Shown here: positions 49,826 to 62,631 of the stretch, piece by piece
Layout: every line of letters starts with the position of its first letter
Position numbering within the stretch: position 1 is the stretch's first letter
Assembly: GCF_014805625.2 (NCBI RefSeq)
Contig: NW_023998422.1
Coordinates: 10,665,264 to 10,729,263, forward strand
Length of the DNA: 64,000 bases
Reading direction: 5' to 3'
Source of the DNA: Glossina fuscipes
Taxonomy: Eukaryota > Arthropoda > Insecta > Diptera > Glossinidae
The notes under the pieces: generated by a model
What the model was told of the DNA's origin: nothing
Database searches by the model: none
The model's input: the letters and a program-made list of their open reading frames with translations, nothing else
Made by a program: the position numbers and the translations under genes

Positions 49826-50055
49826 AAATGAGCAAAACGTGAACAATTATATAAGGTTTGTAAGGGAAATGATTGGCATGATTGTAGTGAACAGGACATA
49901 GCAAGTGTAATTGAACAGCTAACTGAAACTAAACATATTCTCCTCAAAGATCATAAAGGTAGTCTATGCGATCTTTTTCAACTTTTATATGGTAATACCT
50001 TCTTCTCTATAATTGTGAATGAGAGTAAGAGAATCGAGCGCAGAAATGAATAACT
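49826..50055 (+). pseudogene. Coding-like relic, unrecognised
   Basis: An open frame without ATG (about 73 codons to TAA) contains GNDWHDCSEQDIASVIEQL and KDHKGSLCDLFQLLYGN, a plausible folded-protein mix. Just upstream, other plus-strand frames are also protein-like (SVKSEASGASGTREATTDNE, then YSDGYWKRRNEQN), as if frameshifts broke one longer frame running from about 49550. The minus strand also has a 130-codon open frame over 49454-49846, so the coding strand of the upstream part is uncertain. No domain is identified. Confidence 0.2.
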
Positions 50056-50496
50056 CTTGGCGTAAGAATGAACAATTTTGCTTTGTTGTTGTTTGCGGCA
50101 GAAACTAATACAAAAAAAAAAACAGTTTCTATGCAATTGATATAGAAATTGGGTGAGTTCTATAGTAAGCAATATAAAGAAGAAGAAAAGATTTCATCCC
50201 TGGCGACCCTGGTCTTCGAAGAAGTTCGCCCCCTCTTTTTCTTTCTGTTTCGCTCTTACTTTCTTTCAAATGTAGTAACTTCGCTAACAACTTTAAAGAG
50301 TTATTAACTTAATGTTGATCCGTTCACTCTTTGACTTTATGTACGGAGTTCCTGTTAAGTTCTATTTCACAAATATTTTATTAAATTCATAATGGTTGTG
50401 TTCCGTAGTGTTACTGTGTTGTTTTATCAACTAACCTATATATTTGTATATTCTATTAGTATGCATTTATGTGCGTGTGTAAAGCATTAACAGGAG

Positions 50497-50519
50497 AAGC
50501 AGCAGCAGCAGCAGCAGCA
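50497..50519. repeat. (GCA)n microsatellite
   Basis: Seven AGC/GCA triplets in non-coding DNA, with no flanking exon signals. Confidence 0.85.
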
Positions 50520-51954
50520 TATTCAATTTGAAAATGCATATAAAGCGTGATTTTATGTTTAGTTTACATTTTAGCTTAGCATGGCATAGCGAACTACTGC
50601 AACTACTTCGACTATTGTACTTATACAATAAACAAAACTTTTTAATGCTGCTCAAGTTTCGTTTCATTTTTATGGTTTTTATGCATAAATTAAAAATTAC
50701 TCATGTTTTAGTAGTAAAGTATATTTTTTAAAAGCTTTGCGTGAAAACTTTTTAAAAGGTCGCCTTTGGATTTTTCACATTTGCGATGCGATGCTTAGAG
50801 TTTTGATGTTAATGTGAGTTCGTTTGTTCGTTGATTCGCTCTTTGGTTAGTTGGTTAGTCGGTTGATGGTAGATGGGCGCTGTTAAAGCTACTTAAAAAA
50901 CAACAGATAAAACTAAATCATCAAAATGCATAAAAGAAAGACGACAGGCAGGTTAGCTGGGTAGTAAATAAAGCTGACTGACTATGTGTGCGAGCGCAAT
51001 GCTAATAGGCTTAAGCATATGATTAAAGTGCGTTGGTAGCGTAACAGCTCTTGCAGCATGCAGCCAAAACCGAAACGTCTACATTCATAATTTATTCGGC
51101 GATTATAATTTACAGGCAAAACATGGTAGCACTTATACATTGAAAAAACATTCAATTATAGCCATGATTATCATAAAGTCATTGTTCTCAGCTTCCAATT
51201 CTCTGAAATGCATAATGAAAAGAAACCTTTTGCTGCGTTGCTGCATTCGTCAGCTGTCTTAGCAGACTGAACTAATTTCGTTAATTCTTTTGCTATGCTT
51301 AAGCATTAATTTTATATATCCGGCCCGGTATCGACAATAAGTCTAGAAACTGCAAGGTCAGTAAGTAAGTTGATAGGTGGGTGAGAGATAAAAGACTATG
51401 TCTGATATGTTAGATGGGGCTCATGTAAAGCCTGATGCGATCGTCATTGAAAATTGACCGGATCACCAAGAGTATTTTAAAATTCAAAATTTCTACAACG
51501 AAATTTCGCCTTATAAAGCCTTTTTTATCACTAACTGCTTGTAGCATCCTTTGCGCACATTTCCATTCTTCGTGCGATACGTTTCTCGTATTCCAACGTA
51601 ACAAAGGCGAAATGCTTCCAAGATACGCATTTCCATTAAGAGTTCATTGTTAGCTAAATAAAAACATAATTTCGAGAACTATTAAAAAGAGGTGACGGTG
51701 ATATTGACCAAATCGAATTAGGTGATCTGATGTTTTAGATCGAACCTGAATTTGGTCAGAAAAATGAAAAAGCAAACAGGCGACCGTCTCATCATTCTTT
51801 TTTCTTTTAGAATAACAATCATAATATTTACCTTTTTTGATTCCTTAGCTATTGCCAGCGAGAGTCAACTACACACATACTAAAGTTTATTTTTTTTTTA
51901 ATGTGATCAAATACTCAGATGATGTCGACTTTTACGTGTAACCTGACGATGTGG

Positions 51955-52190
51955 GAGGAAGAGGAATGACAAAGAAATAGTGAATGCCTGCAGCCTGGAG
52001 GATGCGTACTTAGGTCGGTAAATGTTATGCTCTTAGCAAATCATCGCTCACTACGACTATGATCAAAGCCAACTGCTATATTGCGCTTGAGGTTTGAACG
52101 CTCGATCATTGACTCAGTAGACTTTCTTGTGTGTCTTGGTGACGCTCTTGCATGGAGTCGCTGTACTCTTGATAACATTAGGTCCTGATT
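51955..52190 (-). repeat. Family B copy 7
   Basis: GGAGGAAGAGGAATGACAAA (tail), CATCGCTCACTACGACTATG, CCAACTGCTATATTGCGCTT, GAGGTTTGAACGCTCGATCA and TTGACTCAGTAGAC keep the family order. A 96-codon minus open frame over this copy is a shadow. Confidence 0.55.
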
Positions 52191-53931
52191 TGACCTACAC
52201 TGAGTGTGAAAGCATGTAACCTTACATTTCGATCGTTCAAATTTCAATATTGCATAAGTATTTAGCCACGAGAAAGCTACATATGTGAACATTGGATCGA
52301 TCTTATAAATATTGAAGATCGCGATCGTCACCGTTTAGGATACTTTTGAATACAATGAATGATTAGCTTGGTTGATGGGCACTTTATGAAATTACATTCT
52401 ATTGCATCGGGTAAAATAGTTACCTTTTAGTTAGTCGATTAATTATATAGTGCATGCAAGATTCCATTCGAACTTCTTTCTTCGCACCTGTTTCACTTGA
52501 ATTTCTCTTTGATTTTATTTTTCCATTTAATATGATTTTTCTTTTTAGAACAGTGTTATAAGGATTTTTTAAGAGAAATCTTTCTTTATTTCTTGTTCCG
52601 TTTTACAAACAAAAACAAAAAAAAAAAAAATATATATATTATTATAAAAAGAAAAAAAAAAGAAAAGAAATCAAGGAATTTATTATTTTTTTCCTTTAAG
52701 AGTAAATCCATGGGGTAAAGTGTTGTGAACGGATAGGCAACTTTAACAGCTTCCTTTTTGCTTATATGCCTATAGACCTATATACTTATAAAAACAACTA
52801 CTAGCAAATACCTACACATATGTTTGCATATGACTTTCACGAGACTGTCAGTCTGCCAAGTGTTAGACAGTGCTAGTCGTAGTAATAGAACTTAGTATTT
52901 TATGCTGAGTATCTGTCAAGTGTGAACTTTGTTTATTCACATGCATGCTTGCTTATGTACTTGTATGTATGCACATCATGTACTTTCTATGTATTTAATG
53001 TTTAGCTGTAATGTTTGTTTATTTGTTTGTCTGTTTGCTCAGTTGCTCGTTCATTTGCTTGGGCGCGCTTCAATGTTTGCTTTTGCAACTGACAATGACG
53101 CCCAGTTGACTCTGCGTGTAGTCGTGCTGCTTTCAATCTCACTCCCTCTCTCTCTCTCTCTGCATTGCATGCATCTGCATGATATAATGTTCAGTCATAT
53201 GTACAGATGACATGTGTAAATATTATTTGAAATTATCCTTTGAAATTGAGTAATAGTTAGTAAAGGGTTTTCATATAATATATCTTAGTATACGCAAGTA
53301 GACTCTTATGCTAAGTGAAGAAATCTAGCTTTGCCTCACTTGCATTTAGACAAAGTTGAATACATTACGGAAATCGTTTTGCCGTATCTTTTAAATAATC
53401 AACGGCAAATGCAGACAGATTTCTTAGCCAAAAGTCTTAAAAATGCATAATTTTCGATATTTTGTATGCACAAAAATTTATCTTTTCTCAATTTACTTAT
53501 TGAACTTGCAATCAATCAGAAAATTATCTATATGCTCAAAATAGAAATTTGAATACAAAGCGGAAGTGATGGAATCTTTAAATAAGCAAGATAGCTATAC
53601 TCTTTAGTCTGAGTGCCATTGACCAGCTTGAAATTAATTTTCGTCAGTGACGATGTCTCTACCACTAAAAAACTAATAAAACAAATGGAAATACTACAGC
53701 CGACCCTTAGATGCCCTACACTCTGCTTAACATCATTCTTCCTTCATCTTCATGATAAGGGCGCGATTCTCTGCTTTTATATGCAAGAGGTCCTAAAACA
53801 TAGACTGATAGGGTCCAAATTTAGCAAAAGCCTTGTTTGCATTACATGTCGAAGATATTATTAATCACTTATTCTCTTCATAAAATACTAAAAATTGAAC
53901 TTGAATGCACTGTTCAGGTTAAGGCCTACTT

Positions 53932-54177
53932 TTCATGAATATCGTTATAAGGATGAATGGACCCACCTCGTGCAAATTTAATATTGAGGTCATATCTATG
54001 TCAAATTGCTATTATGGAGCAATTGTAGAGCATTTGTCATGTAGAGACTTGTTATTCATGAACTCCCTTATAGGTGGATAGACTTCTATTCGCTACAATT
54101 CACTCTTATGTTATCGGGCAATTTTCGTCGCAACATCTTATAGTATAAACCTGTTTGTCATATAAAGGCTTACGACA
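53932..54177. repeat. Weak direct repeat of about 123 bp
   Basis: TTCATGAATATCGTTATAAGG (53932) and TTCATGAACTCCCTTATAGG (54055) start two stretches that both end in TTTGTCATRTARAGRCTT. The middles are strongly diverged, so the duplication is old or only apparent. Confidence 0.3.
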
Positions 54178-54469
54178 TACATGATGCAACTTAAACAGAG
54201 TTGATTTTTATTCACGATTCTCATTGCTAAATATTAACAAATTACACCGTTTTCTCATCTATAGGTTAACTTTTTGCAGAGTTGTTCTTACAGAAGAGGG
54301 TTTAAAATATCAGACCTGCTCGATACAAATTTTTAGAAATATGAGTATTGAACGATTTTTCTTGAAAAATTTTGAAAATCGATAATATTTTTTCCAATGA
54401 CTTTTTCGAAATGAGGCGTGACAAAGATAATAATTGTTAGAATATCTAACAAAATCCATTTCAAAAAAT

Positions 54470-54720
54470 ATTTAACCTAAGCTCAAATTAAGTCAGTGTA
54501 CGAAATTTCATCAAAGCATCTTAAAAATTGGGTCCTGGAGGATGGACAGAAAAATGCATAGAAAGAGACCATATAGGCAGACTTGCTCACATCGATTCAG
54601 CAAATGATTCTAATTTGATCGATGTAATAAAAAATCGGCCTATCTTAAACTTGTCTGAGTATTACATACATCCGCACAAAGCTATTCTTCTGTCGACTTA
54701 GGGTTCGGATATGCTTCATT
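54470..54720 (-). repeat. Family A copy 11 (degenerate)
   Basis: GAAATTTCATCAAAGCATC, ATTGGGTCCTGGAGGATGG, TACATACATCCGCACAAAGC and a final CTTAGGGTTCGG keep the order of family A, at lower similarity than the other copies. Confidence 0.5.
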
Positions 54721-55814
54721 ACGAATATACTCGTGACTTAGTAAGACTGCTAATATGGTAACCGGCAATATTAGTGTAAATAAAACAAGTACATGTAATA
54801 TATTAAATTGAATTACATTAGCGGAAACCATCAAAGAAGGAACAAAGGAAGTTGTGTGCTAAAATAGGTCACTAGCCTAATAAAAACAACAATTCTTATT
54901 TATTTCGCACAAGAAAATAAGCGACAAGGAAAAACGCTGATTAATATTTCACAGTGAGCTATGGACGTTCGCTGTTCAAAGAGAAGCGAGGTCGCTGATG
55001 CGTACCTATGGTTTCTAATTTCTTCCATATGTTTCACTTAACACAATTGCAAGTACTTTTCTCATAAAAATTTCGCAAATTTCTTCATCTTTTCAAAACG
55101 GTTTCGATGTCACTGTGTAACAATAAAAAGGAAAATTTATGAGTTCAACACTTGGACTAATAAAAATCTTCCCCTAATTGATTGTGTCCGTATTTTCACC
55201 ATTGAAATTATACTATTGTTGCGGTCGACGATTTACAGAGAAAATTAAAAGACCTGAGGCTGTGGTATATATTAAGTTTCCCCTTGAAACCAATCATTGA
55301 TTGCCTTAAGTAATACAGATTGGTTTTATTAATCGTCATTCATATCCTTTGTAATAACAAGTCAAAGTTTTTTTTTTCTCGTTTCTTTTTTTTTGCTTTT
55401 CTCATTTGTAGGATAGTATTGTTTTTAATATTTCTGTTATTTTGCATTGCTAGCTACACTTTTATAATAATTTTTCTAAGCTGAGTGCTTGCTTGCTTGC
55501 TTGCGTTGCGAAAATTAACAATAGAGACTTGAACTTACACTTACTATGGCGTTTGTGTGATTAGGTCACAGGGACTTTGACTTTCACGTTTGAATAATGT
55601 TTTAGGCAACATTTGGCGACAGTGAGATGAATATAATGATGAAGAAAGGTGCCATTCTAAGTTTGTTGTCATAATGACACACTGCTTGTAAAAGCACTCG
55701 CTAGCTTACTACCAATGAAAGCAAGAAAGAATGAAAGGAAGATAGAAAGAACAACAAGAGAAAATAAGCACTGCAAGCAACTCTTAATATTGTCTGACAT
55801 ATACGCTTACATTT

Positions 55815-55853
55815 ATATATATATATATAAATATATATATATATAAATATTTA

Positions 55854-55884
<31 letters not shown>

Positions 55885-55912
55885 AATATATATATAAATA
55901 TGAAAATATATT
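55815..55912. repeat. (TA)n/(TATAAA)n tract
   Basis: Nearly 100 bp of alternating A/T with interspersed AAATA steps, embedded in microsatellite-rich DNA. Confidence 0.85.
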
Positions 55913-56010
55913 TTCGTAAATATAAAAACTTTGTTGCATTTATTGTGGAGGGAATTTTAATTTTAACATTAAAACAGCAACACGCATCAGATATAAACTC
56001 TAAGGCAACA

Positions 56011-56203
56011 ATGTCATCTTATCGTAGGGGTATGGGTAAGTAATATTTGAACCGTACACACGTTCCCATATATATATATATATATAAATTTTCTCATTTC
56101 ATTGCGCAAGTGAGATAGTAGTTCTTTCGCAGTTGTAGCGGATGCAAAAATAAATTTAAGTGACGAAAAAAAAATGTCTTGCAGCAGTGAAATGTTTACA
56201 TAA
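56011..56203 (+). CDS. Possible two-exon small ORF (31 codons)
   Basis: CAACAATG at 56011 starts eight codons (MSSYRRGM) that run into a strong donor GG|GTAAGTAATATT. A pyrimidine-rich acceptor TTCTTTCGCAG lies 97 bp on (intron 56036-56132). The spliced frame reads on through VVADAKINLSDEKKMS to a TAA at 56201-56203. The splice signals are good, but the product is tiny and unrecognised. The transcript could equally be non-coding, or the signals could be chance. Confidence 0.18.
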
Positions 56204-56829
56204 CCTTAAGTTGCTTCCTAATGTAAGCGTCGACATATTCGCTTGTGCAGCACGCCGTCAAAAAAATACCAAGACTCACAAGAGAGATTCGTGCATTTGT
56301 CAAGCTTTCCTTATGATGGCGCTTTTCAACTAATTTTTCCTTTAAGTGAAACGATTTTCTATTTTAGAGAGGCTAGTTATATTTTGATTTAATTCTTCAC
56401 AATTATTTGAGCATGGGCAGAGTAGACAGCTGTGGCAAGTTTGACGCTTGCTTCGGAATAATAATCGAGCTTTTGAACGCAAGTGTCTGTACAAAGATGA
56501 ATATTACTTGTTAAAGAAGGTGGAACTTTTTTTTTTTCTTTTCCCCGAAAAGAGGAATAAAAATGTCAGTTATCTCCAGTTGCAAGTTATCGCCATGTAT
56601 AGCAAGTTTCCTTTGTCAATCAAGACTTCAAGGGTATATTTTAAATTGCCCTATAAAACCGACTAGAAGGACTTTTCCAACAGCTGCAGCGATTTCACTT
56701 AAATTATATATATATTTACTGTTTTTCCGCATAACACAAATTAGAAATGAACTTGTAAAAAAGATAGGGAACAATGCTCAGCGCTAACAGAAGCGATCGT
56801 TTGAAGTGAGCTAATGGTTAGAAGCTTTT

Positions 56830-56935
56830 GTTCTATTGCATAAATGGTTAGCCCATGGAATAAGATTCGCGACTGCCGAGGATATAGCCGCGGGATGTAT
56901 CTCACTGCGGCAGACTGTATCTTATAAATAGTTAT
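56830..56935 (+). repeat. Family B copy 8 (tRNA-like head only)
   Basis: AATGGTTAGCCCATGGAATA, AGATTCGCGACTGCCGAGGA, CCGCGGGATGTATCTCACTG resembles the head of copy 6 with an A-box-like TGGTTAGC. The body is absent. Confidence 0.4.
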
Positions 56936-58431
56936 ATAATGTAGTTATTTAGATTTATATTCGGTTTTAATACTTTAAACCTAGATATTCTTTACTTTTT
57001 ACTTTACCTTTCCCGCTTGCTTTCCTGATTCATTTACTTTCCTACAACGTCATAGTTTAACAATTAGAGGATAAGTTCGCTTGTTATTATTCTAAACCTA
57101 AAAATATTCTAAAACTCTTGAAACCGAACCTGTTAACTTTGCTATGCTTTGATGATCTTCCTTATAATTACGAACTTTAAGCCTTTAGCCTTAAGTGTGT
57201 TGCTGCATACGGCTGGTAGTGCATAATTGCAGTCAGTGATGAAATAAAATAAGCAAAATAAATAAAACAAATAAAGTAGGGCTTTAGATAAATATTTAGA
57301 GGAAGAATATATTTTAACAGAGATACACATCATCGTTCTTCTAGTGTATTGGTTTTATAAAAAACCAAGCCTCGATTTGCAATACTTTTTTATTAGCATA
57401 TGTTAGCATGTAAGCATAGTCACATCAAAGACGCAAACATAATCATTATCGGCAAAATTTGTTGCAATCGCACGCTTTGATTTCACTTCACTGCAACAGC
57501 GCTGCGACAACCACTTATTTTAATGTTTTAATTTAACTTCTTCTTCTCTACGGTTCTCGTTAGACACGCTAGTCGTGCATGTACTCTACTTATTGTCTCT
57601 GCACGGCAATCTATGTGCAAACACAATACAACTAAGAAAACAAGAAAAAAAAAAAAAAACAAAAGTGAAAATTCATTCAACACACTCTAGATGATGCCTT
57701 AATAGCTCTTAGCTCCCCCACTGTCTTCCTTTGCATTAGTTAGTTATTATCGAAATTTCCTTTAAATTTCAATCTCTCGTCCTCTTCCTCTCTCTTTCGG
57801 TTAGTCTATGTGTGTGTGTGTATGTTTCTATTTTGTAGAAATTTAGGTTAAATTTTCTATGATAAGATTTTGATCGTTTTGCACTTAGAGTTGCATTTCC
57901 TTAGAGTATTTTATCATTTAGTAATTTGCAATTGTAAATTTTTCATGTCCTACATTTTTACTAAACGTATGCATATACATAGTGCAAATAAATGTACGCT
58001 TAGGCATGCGTTAGATGGCCCAGAAATTTTAGTAACAGTCTTTAAGGTTTTACGAAATCTCCGATAATGCAACAAACTTTCGACTTAACTCAAATGCTCT
58101 GACAAGATAATGGTTCTGTCTAAATCAGACAAACAGGCATACCGGCAAACCGGCAGGCAATGAGCAAGGGCCTGGCGGGCAGGCGGGTAGGCGGGTAGGC
58201 GGACAAATAAGAATTTCCAAAACCGAGAAATACTCATACGAACATTTACTTGCACTACTTATATCTAAAGGAAGAACACATGTAACTATGTGCTTGCATG
58301 TAAGGAATAAACAAACATATCTTTTTATATTCATACACAGTCATCATCTACCTATCTTATCTACCTACCTATATACATGAATTCCCTAAGGTAATGGTAA
58401 ATGTGTGTGTGTGTGTGTTTGCGTTTGCGTT

Positions 58432-58472
<41 letters not shown>

Positions 58473-59668
58473 GCGTATGTGTTCTTTCCGTATAACCAAC
58501 CGTAGCTATTTATAAGAAAACTTTTTCCTATTCAACATTCTCGTTACTTATCGTTCGTTACGAACGAAACGAAACTTTTCTCTGTGATGTGAATTTAAGT
58601 TTTCACATAATGATGGTTTCGTTAAACAAAATAAAAATTGGTTTTTTTTTTTGTGCTTATTTTTTTTATAAGAAAGTTACATAGTTCTAAAAACGAATCA
58701 GTGGTACGCACCACCTACACTACTATCTACCAAAAATCGGTGATCAATTACCAAAAGATTGCGTTCGCTTCTCGATTCGTGCAATATGCTAATTGATAAT
58801 AAGGAGTCTAAAATATATTGAGCGCTTGTTTCGCTCATTTAACTCGTCTCGGTACATGCTAGTGTTTAGTTATAATCGACACTGTCTTCCTTTTATGATT
58901 GAATCGGTTCACTTACTCATTAATTCACAAATTGTCGATAATACTGCCGTTGGCTAGAAAGAACGTTCGTTCTATCGCTTTTTGTCTTCATTTTTTTTTT
59001 ATTCTTCTCTGATACACAAACAGTAAAGATAATGGTTCTAGAGTTGAATCTGGCTGGGTGAATCACGGATTGAATAAGAATCGTTTGTAGGCTAGGGAAT
59101 GGGGCCATTGCTGTTTATCTACCTATTTCTAAAGTACCAGAACGAAGTCATGGGAAAAGGCGAGACCGTTTTCATATTACAATATTGCCTCGCGATTTTG
59201 TGATAGCTAAAATCGCTGAAGGACCGTTTCCATCCGCCTGAACGAAAGGAAAGCCTCCATGGACACTTGGTACCTGTAATAACTGAGGAAATTTTTGTAA
59301 AGGAGAAAATAATCTTAAGCATTATAGCTACCTCTCTTTCCCTTTCACCGCGTTACACGAACCGGGAGCATATTCTTAGTGGATTGATCATATTAAAAAA
59401 AATAAATAAATAAATGTTCATGTATTCAGATCTTCCCGTTACTAATCACATATTTATCTGGATAGCCGCACAATTGGAAAGAAAAGAAAGTACATTCATA
59501 CGTGCTTTCTGTTTTTCCCATAACTGTAAATGCAAATGCAAAAGACCAAGCTTCTTGTAAAGGTGTAAGGTGGCTGTGGCGACCAAGAGTCTGGCTACGG
59601 TATAGCCTGAGTATATATACCAATTTTCAACTTGAGACCTTAATGCTAAGAAAGTTTTTAACACTTGT

Positions 59669-59703
<35 letters not shown>

Positions 59704-60617
59704 TGATGAACAGATGAGTCTAGCGAGCTCCAACGATGGCCCTATTGCTTTATGAATATTCAAGCAGCTTCTGCCGGTTACAGGCTAGATAATAAAATTT
59801 GTACACTCTAATATTTTGATAAGTTTTCAGTGTAACAAAATTTTCCCTTAATATTTTCCTTTTCCTTGTTGCTTTTGAAGTTGCCTTGTTTTTTTTATTG
59901 TATTTTTACTTTCCAACAGATGTTTATGGGAACACGTACGCACTTAAATGTATCACATGCTGCTTGCTCTTTTAGCACACATCCTTACTTGAAGACATTA
60001 AAATATATGTGAAGACGTATATATGCGAAATATTATTTGTTTTTTTTTTAAAGGGTTTGAATTACTTTGCCTTGGTTGGTTGTGCGGCTGTTTTAAATAT
60101 ATATTATGGCGGCAGTTTTTATCTTTATACGTTTTTTTATATCCATTCCCAAGGTCAACTTTCAAAAAACCGCAAATTTTTTTTTTTTTTTTTTGTTATT
60201 TCTTTTAAGTTTATTATATAAACATGAAACATTTGCATATGCATTTCATGTTTATTTATTTAAACATAATTTAATTGAGGTTTTTGTGTGCAAAGTAAAA
60301 TGATTAATTAGGAGAAAAATAGTTTATGAAAGCAAAAAGAAGAAGTGGGTAGAGCGACGAGGCTCCTGAAACATTCTTTGCGGTTTCTTTGTACTTTTGG
60401 GCAGTCAAATGAATGATGAAGTAACGGACATGTTTTAGCGGTGTAGCAAAAATATTCAAAAGCGTTTATATTGCACTTTGTGTATTGTGTAGATTGTCTT
60501 GCTCTCATAAATTTTTCAAACTTAGTGTAAGAGCCGGCCGCCGCTGGTCTAAAAGCTATAAAATAATGGACGGTGGATGAGTCACCAAATGTACAATTTA
60601 CTCCCATATAGGCAATT
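56936..60617. repeat. Microsatellite-rich block, no gene
   Basis: Includes (GGCGGGTA)n-like minisatellite at 58165-58203, (TG)n(TA)n at 58401-58472, (GA)n at 59669-59703 and T runs at 60178-60194. Open frames here are mostly repeat translations. Confidence 0.7.
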
Positions 60618-60950
60618 CAGAATGCGGGAGGGGAAAAGAAAATAGAAATAGACAAAATAAGTGGTGAGAAGAGAAAAAAGGAGGAAAGGAAAGTAGAGAA
60701 GAGACGAGAAGAGAACAATGGGCAATAAAAGAGGCGAAAAAAATAGAAGGGAATAAATGAGGTGAGGAGAGAAGAGAAGAGAAGAAAAGGAAAGGATAGA
60801 AAAGAAAAGAAAGGAAAAGAGGTGAGTAGAGGAGACAGGAGAGAAAAGAAAAGAAAAGAAAGGAAAAGAGGTGATTGGAGGAGACAGGAGAGAAAAGAAA
60901 ATAAAAGTAAACAAAAGAAGAGAAAAGAAAAAAGGAGCAACGCAATAATG
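60618..60950 (+). repeat. Polypurine tract with a 49-bp internal duplication
   Basis: The plus strand is almost entirely A and G for about 330 bp. AAGGAAAAGAGGTGA followed by GGAGACAGGAGAGAAAAG occurs at 60811 and again at 60860. The minus strand is open in all three frames (Phe/Ser/Leu-rich), a pure composition effect. Confidence 0.85.
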
Positions 60951-62224
60951 ATCAATTCGTTAGATTGAAGTGATAGGTCAACCTTTCGCAGAGTGTAAAA
61001 ATTGTAAAGTAGACATATAATGTAAGGAATAACTCTCTATAAAAAAATTAACAATGAAAGTATTTTGATAGGGAATGGTAAGAAAACAGAAGAGAAGAGA
61101 AGTTAAGAGGTAAAAAGCGGAAGAAAAGAACGGAAAAGTGACAAGAAGGGGCGCCATAAGGAGCCAAGAGAATTTTGAACGAAATGCGATGAAATTAGGG
61201 AAAAGGAGAAAGAACAAGATGAGAAACCCTAACAGGACTTCAAACAACAAGGCAAAATAAAGCAGAAGATTAGTCGAAAAAAAAGCAAAAGTAACTAAGA
61301 CGAAGTGTGTGAAGGGGCAGCGAGAGGAGACAAGATAAGCAAATTCAAACAGGTTCATATAAGAAGAAACCAGACAATATAGGGATAGCCAAGAAAGCAA
61401 TGAGACCACAAAAGTACATAAGAGAAAATGGAACCGATAAGATGAGAGAAAAGCAGATGGCGAGAGATTAAAAAAATTGCATGAGAGAAAGTCAATGCAA
61501 CGTGAAGTAAGTTTTACAATATGAGTGCTGTAGATAATGACTAAATTACAGATATCTAGTCGAACGCAAAGATTGCTGTAGCAGCAAGCAGTATTGCATA
61601 TATTTTTGGCGAAATTGCGAACTTGTTGCATGTTTTTCAATTGGCAAGCAGAGAGAGAGAGAGTGAGAGAGAGAGAGAGAGAGGGAGAGGAAGAGAGAGC
61701 CGTTTCTTCGAAACAATGCAATTTTACTGCAAACTGCTACGGAAGTCAATGCTTTCAACTTGTTTACTGCATACTGCCACTGCAACCGACGCGTTCAGCT
61801 TTTTCACTGCAAATTACTACTGCCGTTATTGTCTTTAGTGCTTTATGCTGGTTGTTTCTTGCTAATGTTTGGAAAACCCTTCGAATATTTGTCGGCATGT
61901 AAGTAGTCAATAACTGGTCTTACGTAACGGTTTTGTTAATTATTAAAAAAGAAGAGTTAGTAGTTGCTAGCTGTTAACTTCGCAAAGTGAATGATTTGCT
62001 CTTGATTTGAAAGTATTATAGCGACCCCTGTATAGTTAGATAACATGTACAAATGGTTTATTGTTGTAAGGTGGTCCGACTGAGTGTTCGAAGGCAAAAA
62101 TCTTGATCAGCAATCAGTGGTTTCGAACTTTAGTTTTAGTATTTATTATCCCGACTAATAAATAATAAAATTAATAATAATAACAATAATAGTAATAAAG
62201 TAAGTTGACAATGAGTACGGGCGG
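60951..62224. other. Purine-rich non-coding DNA
   Basis: A/G bias on the plus strand continues to about 61500, and (GA)n lies at 61651-61701. The 247-codon minus open frame 60978-61721 is discussed among rejected items. Confidence 0.6.
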
Positions 62225-62437
62225 ATGAATAAAGCGAGAGCAAAATTCCTTGCAATATCAGATTCACCTAATTTCTTATTAATTTTATTGGATTATATCT
62301 TAATAGAAGAAGTTCAACAGAACACTTTTAATATGTTTTGTGAAGAAATGGATCGAAAAGTATCATTAAAGGAAATCAAGTTTTATACTTCTCCGTTATA
62401 TATATGTGGCAGAAACATGGGAAGTGTCCGCACGTAG
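62225..62437 (+). CDS. Hypothetical 70-codon ORF, unrecognised
   Basis: This open frame, starting MNKARAKFLAISDSP and containing NMFCEEMDRKVSLKEIKFYT, has protein-like composition in a region free of microsatellites. About 190 bp downstream, at 62586-62631, an ATG-led open stretch (MEDIIGAQSNIYKNGK) ends at a donor-like GGCAAG|GTAGTT. No domain, acceptor or linkage between the two can be shown. Confidence 0.15.
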   Translation: MNKARAKFLAISDSPNFLLILLDYILIEEVQQNTFNMFCEEMDRKVSLKEIKFYTSPLYICGRNMGSVRT

Positions 62438-62631
62438 CTAGGTAATGAAAATGGGCTAAATCGATTAAAGAACACGCCTACGGTATAAGATAAACTAGGA
62501 ACACCTCTGTTTTCTGAATTTTTCGCTCACTACTCATAAACCCTTCCAAATAGACGCTAAGAATTTCCTCATATATTTTACGAAAATGGAAGACATCATT
62601 GGCGCCCAATCCAATATTTATAAGAATGGCA

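Noticed and set aside
60582..60955. Three overlapping minus frames of 110-115 codons
   Set aside because: All three frames are open across the polypurine tract, which is a composition effect rather than coding.
60978..61721. Longest open frame of the window (247 codons, minus, hydrophobic)
   Set aside because: The plus strand is strongly purine-rich here, so the minus strand has few stops and yields Ser/Leu/Phe-rich translation. It begins in a (GA)n tract, no domain or splice signal is visible, and neighbouring frames are also open.
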